7,019 nt of DNA from Sulfurimonas sp. GTDB lineage: Bacteria; Campylobacterota; Campylobacteria; Campylobacterales; Sulfurimonadaceae. Made by a program: the position numbers and the translations under genes. The stretch lies in the NCBI GenBank assembly GCA_030673275.1, contig DAOVJL010000057.1, positions 1 through 7,019 of the forward strand, in the 5' to 3' direction. Shown one piece after another: positions 1-4,885 of the stretch (position 1 is its first letter; each line of letters opens with the position of its first letter). The notes below the pieces were generated by a model. It saw nothing but the letters and a program-made list of their open reading frames with translations. It searched no databases and had not been told where the DNA came from.

Positions 1-1062
1 ACCGTGCGCCGATGTAAACTGTGTACCGTGTGTATAAAGGTTAACTTGTGGGAATGTATGAAAGAATCCCCAGATACCAGCACCTACGAAGTTACCAAAT
101 GCTTGAAGTACAAACCAAGTAAATGCAGGTTTGTTAGCAATAACAGAAACGTCTTTACCTTGTGCTTCTTGTGCACCTTGTTGTTTACCCCAGTCATATA
201 GTACATGGATAAACATAGCAACAAGTGGTAATGGCTCTAGTGCACTAAACAGTGCTCCGATTTCCCACCAGTATTCAGGTGTACCAATCCAGAAGTAGTG
301 GTGACCGATACCTAAGATACCAGAACCAAATAACATAGCTACTTCAATCCATAACCACATTTCTACAACTTTACGGTGTGCTCCAATCATAGTGATAAGA
401 CCATAAGCAGCAATCGAACCAACGAAAACTTCCCAAGTAGCCTCAACCCATAAGTGAATTACCCACCACCACCAGTATTGGTCCATAGAGATATTATCAG
501 TATAACCCATACCTGCTAAGTAGATACCAGCGAATGCTAGCATATCAGCCATAAGTACAGTAACGATACCAGAACGGTTACCTTTCATTCCTGTTGCATA
601 AAGGTTATAGATAAAACCAAGAACAACAACAACGATACCAATATCAGCCCAACGAGGTGCTTCAAGATACTCACGACCTTCCATAATAAACCAGATAGTA
701 GTTTGATCAGCTGGTCCAACTTGAACTAATAGATATACAAGAACAACAATAACGATTGCTACTACAAATACCCAGTAAAGAAGTTTACCAAGACCAATTC
801 CTACTGTTTCAATACCTGTTTCATCAGGTAATAACCAGTAAACTGAACCAATCATTGCAAATACCATCCATACAACTAGTGCATTAATGTGTATTGTTCT
901 AGAAACAGAAAAGTCAACTATTTCAAACAAGAAGCCTGGAATTACATATTGAGTTGCAGCTACTAAACCAAATAGTAGTTGTGCACCAAAAATAATTGCA
1001 GCAAAAACAAAATACCATGTTGCTAATTTTTTAGATTCTGTAGTTAAATAATTATTTGCCAT
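1..1062 (-). CDS. norB: Nitric oxide reductase large subunit NorB (cNOR), 3' end cut off by window edge
   Basis: This is the catalytic membrane subunit of cytochrome c-dependent nitric oxide reductase (2 NO + 2 e- + 2 H+ -> N2O + H2O), of the heme-copper oxidase superfamily. The minus frame is open from the ATG at 1060-1062 to base 1, giving 354 residues of a family usually about 450-480 long. Seen directly: H58 (N-terminal heme b ligand), H203 in VIHLWVEATWE, H254-H255 in GIGHHYFWIG (the three FeB histidines), E207, E211 and E276 at the positions of the conserved cNOR glutamates, and YTHGTQFTSAHG at the end. In that motif H353 matches the heme b3 ligand; the second heme b ligand should be the next residue, outside the window. 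The glutamates and the adjacent norC argue against a cytochrome oxidase or qNOR. Compared from memory with Pseudomonas NorB, the loop around residues 290-318 is about 10 residues longer. The start overlaps the norC end by 11 bp. Confidence 0.97.
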   Translation of the reverse strand, partial: MANNYLTTESKKLATWYFVFAAIIFGAQLLFGLVAATQYVIPGFLFEIVDFSVSRTIHINALVVWMVFAMIGSVYWLLPDETGIETVGIGLGKLLYWVFVVAIVIVVLVYLLVQVGPADQTTIWFIMEGREYLEAPRWADIGIVVVVLGFIYNLYATGMKGNRSGIVTVLMADMLAFAGIYLAGMGYTDNISMDQYWWWWVIHLWVEATWEVFVGSIAAYGLITMIGAHRKVVEMWLWIEVAMLFGSGILGIGHHYFWIGTPEYWWEIGALFSALEPLPLVAMFIHVLYDWGKQQGAQEAQGKDVSVIANKPAFTWFVLQAFGNFVGAGIWGFFHTFPQVNLYTHGTQFTSAHG

Positions 1063-1738
1063 GAACTGCTCCTTGTATTTTTCCGAAGTTTCTTGGGAAA
1101 CCATTTGTATCAATTGATGACATATGTTTCAAGAATGCAACTAAACCTTTAGCCTCAGCTTCAGTAATACCAAGATTTGGCATCATACGAGCGTGAGTAG
1201 GATATTGCGACGGATTCACTAAGAATTCAGCCATTGCTTCTTCTTTTGTATTTTTTCCTGTCATTGCTTGCATTGAACCTTCAGGTCCCCATGCTGGATC
1301 TAACCAAGCTTTAGTTAAATCTGGTGCATAATATGCCCCATTTCCAAGAAGTGTATGACAGTTCATACAGTTTTTCGCTTGAGAACCTAGCTTACCTAAA
1401 GCAAGTAACTCTCTAGCTTCTTCTTCGCTCCAGTCATCTCTTCCGAAAAATAACTCTTTTTCTTGAAATGATGATGTTCCTTCTGCGTTTGCTCCACCGA
1501 TTACTGGAATTTCATGCATACGCTTAGCATTCATTTCATAAGTAATCTTGTAGTTAATAACTGTAGGGCTTGGAACCCTTTTAGTTACGCCATTTTGTAT
1601 ATCAGCATCTGTGCCAAGTACTATTTGCGGTATCGTATCAAACGTTAACCAAATAAGTAACATTGCCCCAAAACCTGTGATCCATGCTGCTGAGCGTTGC
1701 CAGAAACGATTATCACTCCATACGGATTTTTTTGCCAC
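1052..1738 (-). CDS. norC: Nitric oxide reductase cytochrome c subunit NorC, enlarged
   Basis: This is the membrane-anchored c-type cytochrome subunit that feeds electrons to NorB from the periplasm. The 228-aa protein has one N-terminal transmembrane anchor (about residues 17-37), a heme c site C124-M-N-C127-H128 followed by TLLGNGAYYAPDL, a probable axial methionine in ARMMPNLG (M186 preferred), and the NorC-typical ending SSIDTNGFPRNF. The family is usually near 150 aa with CxxCH near residue 60. Here about 60-65 extra residues lie between the anchor and the heme motif (roughly 40-105), with no cysteine and no recognisable domain. The start is GTG, chosen because a strong AGGAGGG lies five bases upstream and MAKKSVWSDNRFW leads straight into the anchor. 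The gene lies 37 bp after the 108-aa gene and overlaps norB, so the three probably form one operon. Confidence 0.96.
   Translation of the reverse strand: MAKKSVWSDNRFWQRSAAWITGFGAMLLIWLTFDTIPQIVLGTDADIQNGVTKRVPSPTVINYKITYEMNAKRMHEIPVIGGANAEGTSSFQEKELFFGRDDWSEEEARELLALGKLGSQAKNCMNCHTLLGNGAYYAPDLTKAWLDPAWGPEGSMQAMTGKNTKEEAMAEFLVNPSQYPTHARMMPNLGITEAEAKGLVAFLKHMSSIDTNGFPRNFGKIQGAVHGK
1069..1074 (-). promoter_or_regulatory. norB ribosome binding site inside norC
   Basis: AAGGAG on the minus strand lies six bases before the norB ATG and inside the last codons of norC. It fixes the norB start and implies translational coupling of the two subunits. Confidence 0.8.
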
Positions 1739-1743
1739 GTGTA

Positions 1744-1750
1744 CCCTCCT
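1744..1750 (-). promoter_or_regulatory. Strong ribosome binding site setting the GTG start of norC
   Basis: AGGAGGG on the minus strand ends five bases before the GTG at 1736-1738. It is the strongest Shine-Dalgarno match noticed in the window and supports GTG over any internal ATG. Confidence 0.8.
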
Positions 1751-1775
1751 ATAAATTATGAGTTAATATATATAA

Positions 1776-2102
1776 TCAGTGTTCATTTTCTTGATGAACA
1801 TGATCTTGCATGTAATAAACTGCATGTGGAAGTAATAACAACCCAATAGCAGCCATTACTAAAGACTTAGCTGTAAAATCATTTACATGCATCAAACTTC
1901 CCATAAGATACAAACAATAACATGTCAATATCCAAAATAGATATGCAAAAAGCATAGCCCACCCTTTGAGAAATTTACCTTTTACAGCTGTATATATACC
2001 AACGTAGAATCCTCCAAATACTAGAACAAGACCGGAAGATACGAATATTGTTAAAAAATCATCAATATGAATATCTTTTAGTATTAAAGCTTCTTCAACC
2101 AT
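1776..2102 (-). CDS. Small three-helix membrane protein leading the nor operon, function unknown
   Basis: I do not recognise this 108-aa protein as a named family. It shows three hydrophobic segments (about 15-40, 47-70 and 78-98), a K/R-containing loop between the first two (KGKFLKG), two cysteines in helix 2 (C61, C63), and a histidine-containing C-terminus (H93, then DHVHQENEH). It is the first gene after the predicted FNR/DNR-type promoter and lies 37 bp before norC in the same direction, so it is probably co-transcribed with norCB. A Shine-Dalgarno-like AAGGGAG lies about eight bases before the ATG. By position and size it could be an assembly factor or small accessory subunit of the reductase, comparable in idea to NorE/NorF of other denitrifiers, but no homology to those was established. 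The coding call is firm; the role is inference from context. Confidence 0.85.
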   Translation of the reverse strand: MVEEALILKDIHIDDFLTIFVSSGLVLVFGGFYVGIYTAVKGKFLKGWAMLFAYLFWILTCYCLYLMGSLMHVNDFTAKSLVMAAIGLLLLPHAVYYMQDHVHQENEH

Positions 2103-2140
2103 CTTTGTATCTCCCTTTACTTGCCAAATTTCTTCAGAAT

Positions 2141-2189
2141 CAGGAGTAGTTTAGTCCTATTTAGATTAAAGTTAGTTGACATATATCAA
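2141..2189 (-). promoter_or_regulatory. Predicted class II FNR/DNR-type promoter of the nor operon
   Basis: Read on the minus strand, TTGATATATGTCAA (2176-2189) matches the FNR/DNR consensus TTGAT-N4-ATCAA with one mismatch. TAAACT at 2148-2153 is a 4/6 match to TATAAT. If it is the -10 box, +1 falls at 2141 and the palindrome is centred at -41.5, the classic class II activator position. The leader would be about 38 bases to the ATG at 2102. Regulation by anaerobiosis or NO through a CRP/FNR-family protein is the known pattern for nor genes; which regulator acts here cannot be told from the sequence. Confidence 0.6.
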
Positions 2190-2193
2190 TTTT

Positions 2194-2207
2194 TTAACTT
2201 AATTTAA
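2194..2207. promoter_or_regulatory. Possible second CRP/FNR-family half-conserved palindrome
   Basis: TTAAC-TTAA-TTTAA resembles the TTAAC-N4-GTTAA pattern reported for the Campylobacter NO-responsive regulator NssR, with one mismatch. Its centre is exactly 18 bp further upstream than that of the FNR-like site at 2176-2189. The stretch is very AT-rich, so a chance match is quite possible. Confidence 0.25.
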
Positions 2208-2285
2208 AATTTAAGGTTTGTTTTATAATTAGTGTAACTTTATGAAACATAATATTGTTTTAAATAGTGCTTATAGCTCTATATT

Positions 2286-2483
2286 TTAGATTTTTACATA
2301 GTGTAAGAGTGATGAAAGAGTAAGTGTAAATAATATAGTTACAACTATAACTACCTTGCGTTTTTGAGTCTCCTGCAAATTATATTTTTCTTCAAGATAA
2401 TCACCGAGTCTAAGCCCCGGATATACCGAAAACAGCAACATCGGAAGGGTCATAACAAGTATTATCATTATATCGTGAAGCAT
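2286..2483 (-). CDS. Small two-helix membrane protein, function unknown
   Basis: This 65-aa protein is not recognised. It has a hydrophobic segment at about 5-25, a charged middle (about 26-43, DYLEEKYNLQETQKRK), and a second hydrophobic segment at about 44-62. This is a hairpin-like two-helix arrangement rather than a random reading frame. Support for expression comes from an AAAGAG ribosome-site-like sequence about eight bases before the ATG and an extended -10 promoter about 50 bp upstream. It lies between the nor promoter region and the thioredoxin-like gene, on the same strand as both, but has its own promoter and need not belong to the nor operon. No rho-independent terminator is visible after it. 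Confidence 0.65.
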   Translation of the reverse strand: MLHDIMIILVMTLPMLLFSVYPGLRLGDYLEEKYNLQETQKRKVVIVVTILFTLTLSSLLHYVKI

Positions 2484-2523
2484 ATTTAAGACTCTTTTTA
2501 ATTTGTTGGAATTTTATTTTATG

Positions 2524-2554
2524 AAGGTTATTATAGCAGTGATTAGTTAACCTT
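2524..2554 (-). promoter_or_regulatory. Extended -10 promoter within an inverted repeat, upstream of the 65-aa gene
   Basis: On the minus strand TGCTATAAT gives a perfect extended -10 (TATAAT at 2530-2535), with a start expected near 2523 and a leader of about 40 bases. No convincing -35 is present. Perfect 7-bp arms AAGGTTA (2524-2530) and TAACCTT (2548-2554) flank the -10 element, which could form an operator. Confidence 0.5.
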
Positions 2555-2574
2555 ATTTAAAATATTATAAACTT

Positions 2575-2964
2575 TTATTTACACTCTTTTAGATAATTTT
2601 TTAATCTATGCGGAGTGATGTCTCCTCTTATTGGCTTACAGCTAAAAAGCTCTTGTTCATTTAAGAAAAATAGTGTTGGATATGTAAAAGTGTAAAGCAT
2701 CTCAATTGGATAACTCTGCTTTTGATCTTTGGTAATAAGTACAGAAATAAACTCTTTATTTATTTTATCTATGTATGTTTGATTCATAAAAGTTGTTGCG
2801 ATAGTGTCTTTACACTCTGGAGAGTCTTTCTTTATAAGTAGTATCATTAAATGTTTATTTTGTTTTAGTGCCTCTTTATGAGCTTCATCAAAATTAGAGA
2901 ACCATCTAACATGATTAGCGCTAAGTGTTAGTGTCAATAATATAAGAAGAGATAGTAGTTTCAT
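2575..2964 (-). CDS. Exported thioredoxin-fold protein with SPEC in place of CxxC
   Basis: This 129-aa protein has a hydrophobic export signal (about 1-16, MKLLSLLILLTLTLSA), so it should act in the periplasm, either released or N-terminally anchored. The rest follows the pattern of thioredoxin-like (Thioredoxin_7/DUF255-type) proteins: W21-F-S-N-F-D-E-A-H-K-E-A at the start, a strand HLMILLIK (38-45), the active-site position, and the cis-proline segment TYPTLFFLN with P96. The usual CxxC is replaced by S48-P-E-C51, so the nucleophilic first cysteine is missing. Two other cysteines (C109, C128) could act instead or be structural. It may therefore be a chaperone-like, monothiol or non-redox member rather than a disulfide reductase. 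It starts directly after the stop of a possible 36-aa ORF and may be transcribed with the dehydrogenase upstream. The fold call is fairly sure; function and partner are unknown. Confidence 0.8.
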   Translation of the reverse strand: MKLLSLLILLTLTLSANHVRWFSNFDEAHKEALKQNKHLMILLIKKDSPECKDTIATTFMNQTYIDKINKEFISVLITKDQKQSYPIEMLYTFTYPTLFFLNEQELFSCKPIRGDITPHRLKNYLKECK

Positions 2965-3075
2965 CTATTTAAACTTCTTTAATTTATACTTTACCATCTT
3001 AGCATCAAGTGATTTTAAGAAAGTTTTCTGCCTTAGAGTATTGCTATCTAAGGCAAAGAGTGAAAAATAGTGCAT
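2965..3075 (-). CDS. Possible 36-aa basic microprotein between the dehydrogenase and thioredoxin-like genes
   Basis: An ATG two bases after the dehydrogenase stop opens a frame that ends with TAG directly abutting the next gene's ATG (TAGATG). It encodes 36 residues from MHYFSLFALDSNTL to a lysine-rich end KMVKYKLKKFK. The exact fit suggests translational coupling through the whole row. Against it, no good ribosome site precedes the ATG, the length is short enough for chance in this base composition, and an 8-bp inverted repeat inside could instead be a transcript structure. No family is recognised. Confidence 0.35.
   Translation of the reverse strand: MHYFSLFALDSNTLRQKTFLKSLDAKMVKYKLKKFK
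3030..3054. repeat. 8-bp inverted repeat (hairpin) after the dehydrogenase gene
   Basis: GCCTTAGA (3030-3037) and TCTAAGGC (3047-3054) are perfect complements around a 9-base loop. It lies 24 bp past the dehydrogenase stop, on the side where a terminator is expected. Minus-strand sequence after it is AGAAAACTTTCTTAAAA, not a clean T-run, so it is at best a weak terminator or an mRNA stability structure. Confidence 0.45.
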
Positions 3076-3077
3076 TT

Positions 3078-3899
3078 TTAGATACCGAAAGTCTCTTTAA
3101 TTTTTTGTTCAAATACTTTGTCGCTCAACTCTTTTCTTAATGGTACGAAAGTTTCAGCTTCTCCGCCCACTGGCACAAAGATATCTGCATTTTCATCTTC
3201 AATAATATTTTTTACCGCATTAGCAATCGGTTGTGGATTTGGTCCTTCATTTATAGCTTTTGCCACAATTGGAACAAAGTGAGCAACCAACTCTTTGTAT
3301 GGTGAGTTCTCATCAGTTGTTTTAGTATTTGCAACTAAACCATTTTTTACAAAGTTTGTTCCAAAAAGTCCTGATTGGATAGAGTGAACTCTTACATTAT
3401 ATGGAAGCATTTCAAATCGTAAAGAATCAACAATCCCTTCAACGGCGTATTTTGAAGCGTTATAATGAGCTAAAAGAGGAAGACCCATTTTTCCTAAGAA
3501 TGAAGATATATTGATAATAACTCCATTTTTAGCTTCTCTCATATATGGAAGTACTGCACGAGTAACTTTCAGTAGTCCAAAGACATTTACATCAAATTGA
3601 TTAAACATCTCTTCATCAGTTCCATCCTCTACAGTTGCTAAAAGCCCATATCCGGCATTGTTCACTAAAACATCAATTTTGCCTTCATTCTTTATAATTA
3701 AATCAACTGCATTGTTTATAGTATCTGTTTTTGTTACATCAATGTAAATATTTTTTAGTGAACCCTCATTAGGTTTCGCATCTTTATCTCTGGTTCCGGC
3801 ATAAACTATATAACCATTATCAGACAAGAACTTTGATGTTAGTTTGCCCATTCCTGATGTTGCACCCGTTATTAAAACTACTTTTGATATATTTGACAT
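3078..3899 (-). CDS. Classical short-chain dehydrogenase/reductase (SDR)
   Basis: This 273-aa NAD(P)-dependent oxidoreductase of the classical SDR family is cytoplasmic, with no signal or membrane segment. Motifs in order: TGATSGMG (11-18) for cofactor binding, GTR with R37 after strand 2 (a hint of NADP preference), D54, NNAG (80-83), N105, S132/S133 in INISSFLG, and Y146-N-A-S-K150, which completes the Asn-Ser-Tyr-Lys catalytic set. The length suits the family. The C-terminal third (about 180-273) forms the substrate lid and is the variable part, so the substrate cannot be named; short-chain ketone, aldehyde or steroid-like labels would be guesses. An AGGAA ribosome site lies about eight bases before the ATG. 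It is transcribed divergently from the TrpD2-like gene over a 91-bp gap. Confidence 0.93.
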   Translation of the reverse strand: MSNISKVVLITGATSGMGKLTSKFLSDNGYIVYAGTRDKDAKPNEGSLKNIYIDVTKTDTINNAVDLIIKNEGKIDVLVNNAGYGLLATVEDGTDEEMFNQFDVNVFGLLKVTRAVLPYMREAKNGVIINISSFLGKMGLPLLAHYNASKYAVEGIVDSLRFEMLPYNVRVHSIQSGLFGTNFVKNGLVANTKTTDENSPYKELVAHFVPIVAKAINEGPNPQPIANAVKNIIEDENADIFVPVGGEAETFVPLRKELSDKVFEQKIKETFGI

Positions 3900-3990
3900 G
3901 TAAGATTCCTATTTTATTTTTGTTACCTCATATTAAGCAAATAAGTATATCATACTAACAAATAAAAAAAATTGTAAAAGTAGAGTAAGA
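3900..3990. promoter_or_regulatory. Divergent promoter region between the SDR and TrpD2-like genes
   Basis: This 91-bp AT-rich gap must hold promoters for both directions. Candidate -10 boxes are TATACT on the minus strand (3944-3949, about 45 bp before the SDR ATG) and TATCAT on the plus strand (3948-3953, about 38 bp before the TrpD2-like ATG). They overlap within a small inverted repeat, AGTAT-ATC-ATACT (3944-3956). No clear -35 is seen. The overlap implies that the two transcripts may compete or share a regulator. Confidence 0.4.
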
Positions 3991-4884
3991 ATGAATTTTC
4001 ATAAATATATACATGCTGTAGGAACAGGACCAAAAGGCAACAGAGATTTAAGCTTTGAAGAGTCGAAAGATATGATGGAGCAGATTTTAAAGCAGTCTGT
4101 TCATAGTGAGCAAATAGCTGCCTTTTTGCTTGGCTGGAGATTAAAACCTGAGACAGTTGAAGAGTTTAGAGGGGCTGTTGAGGCTTGTGATGGGTTTATA
4201 ACAAACACAACAGTAGAAAACTCTATAGAGCTTGGCTATCCATTTGACGGTAAAGCGAAAAATCCATATATCTTTCCTCTGGTTGCAAAGGTACTTGAAG
4301 AGTCTGGACTTAATTTGGTTGTTATTGGTGATGAGCTAACCCCGGCAAAGGGCGGGATTACAATAAAAGATATTTGTACTCAAATAGAGTTGAATTCAAA
4401 CGCACACTATTTTGACAGAGCTGATTTTTTGAAAGAGATGAATGAACTTACAGAGATTCGCATGAGATTGGGACTTCGTACAGGTTTTAATACTATTGAA
4501 AAACTGCCTCGTGTGGCTAATAGTGAATATGCTATTACAGGTGTTTTTCATAAACCATATGTTAAGAAGTATGTAGAAATATTCTCTGATAGATACAAAA
4601 GATTCGCACTTATTCAAGGAAATGAAGGAACTCCGGAACTTTTTTCTAAAGGGAGACTTTGGATTGCTGATGGTACAAATGTAGAAGAGTTTATAGTTGA
4701 TCCTGCTCATTATGGGATTAACTATACTAAATCTTGGGATATTATATCTGTAGATGAATCTCTGCAGCAGTTAAATAATCCGTCAGATGAGTATCTAAAG
4801 TTGGCTAAACTAAATGCGGCGGTTTATATGTTTGTGACAGAGCAAGCCAAAAGTATTGATGAAGCATTTGAAAAACTAAATTAA
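3991..4884 (+). CDS. TrpD2/YbiB-like protein of the anthranilate phosphoribosyltransferase fold
   Basis: This 297-aa cytoplasmic protein has the two-part layout of the glycosyl transferase family 3 / nucleoside phosphorylase class II fold. A small helical N-terminal domain (about 1-68; YIHAVGTGPKGNRDLSFEES, AAFLLGWRLKPETVEEFRGAVEA) is followed by the alpha/beta domain. The stretch EIRMRLGLRTGFNTIEKL (155-172) matches the conserved R-x3-G-x-RT-x-FN segment of TrpD-type enzymes, and IQGNEGTPEL (208-217) sits where these have HGxxGxDE. The PRPP-binding GTGGD loop of real anthranilate phosphoribosyltransferases is absent; the corresponding region is FDGKAKNPYIFPL (85-97). It is therefore closer to TrpD2/YbiB, for which nucleic acid binding rather than tryptophan synthesis has been described. 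There is no trp gene beside it. The next gene starts one base after its stop, so the two are almost certainly an operon. Confidence 0.85.
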   Translation: MNFHKYIHAVGTGPKGNRDLSFEESKDMMEQILKQSVHSEQIAAFLLGWRLKPETVEEFRGAVEACDGFITNTTVENSIELGYPFDGKAKNPYIFPLVAKVLEESGLNLVVIGDELTPAKGGITIKDICTQIELNSNAHYFDRADFLKEMNELTEIRMRLGLRTGFNTIEKLPRVANSEYAITGVFHKPYVKKYVEIFSDRYKRFALIQGNEGTPELFSKGRLWIADGTNVEEFIVDPAHYGINYTKSWDIISVDESLQQLNNPSDEYLKLAKLNAAVYMFVTEQAKSIDEAFEKLN

Positions 4885-4885
4885 G

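Noticed and set aside
4..201. Plus-strand 65-aa open frame at the left edge
   Set aside because: It lies entirely antisense to the well-supported norB frame and encodes a cysteine-rich, non-family-like peptide: a shadow frame.
1..1062. Cytochrome cbb3 oxidase subunit I or quinol-dependent NOR
   Set aside because: The conserved cNOR glutamates, the adjacent NorC and the lack of an N-terminal qNOR extension all point to cNOR NorB.
2190..2285. Terminator or small RNA in the AT-rich stretch after the 65-aa gene
   Set aside because: Only A/T-only imperfect palindromes such as CTTAATTTAAAATTTAAG are present; there is no GC stem with a T-run, so no feature beyond the regulatory sites is supported.
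4396..4710. Minus-strand 104-aa open frame
   Set aside because: It is fully antisense to the TrpD2-like gene, whose conserved motifs run through this stretch; it has no family pattern of its own.
3991..4884. trpD (anthranilate phosphoribosyltransferase of tryptophan synthesis)
   Set aside because: The GTGGD PRPP loop is missing, no trp genes are adjacent, and the overall pattern is nearer TrpD2/YbiB.
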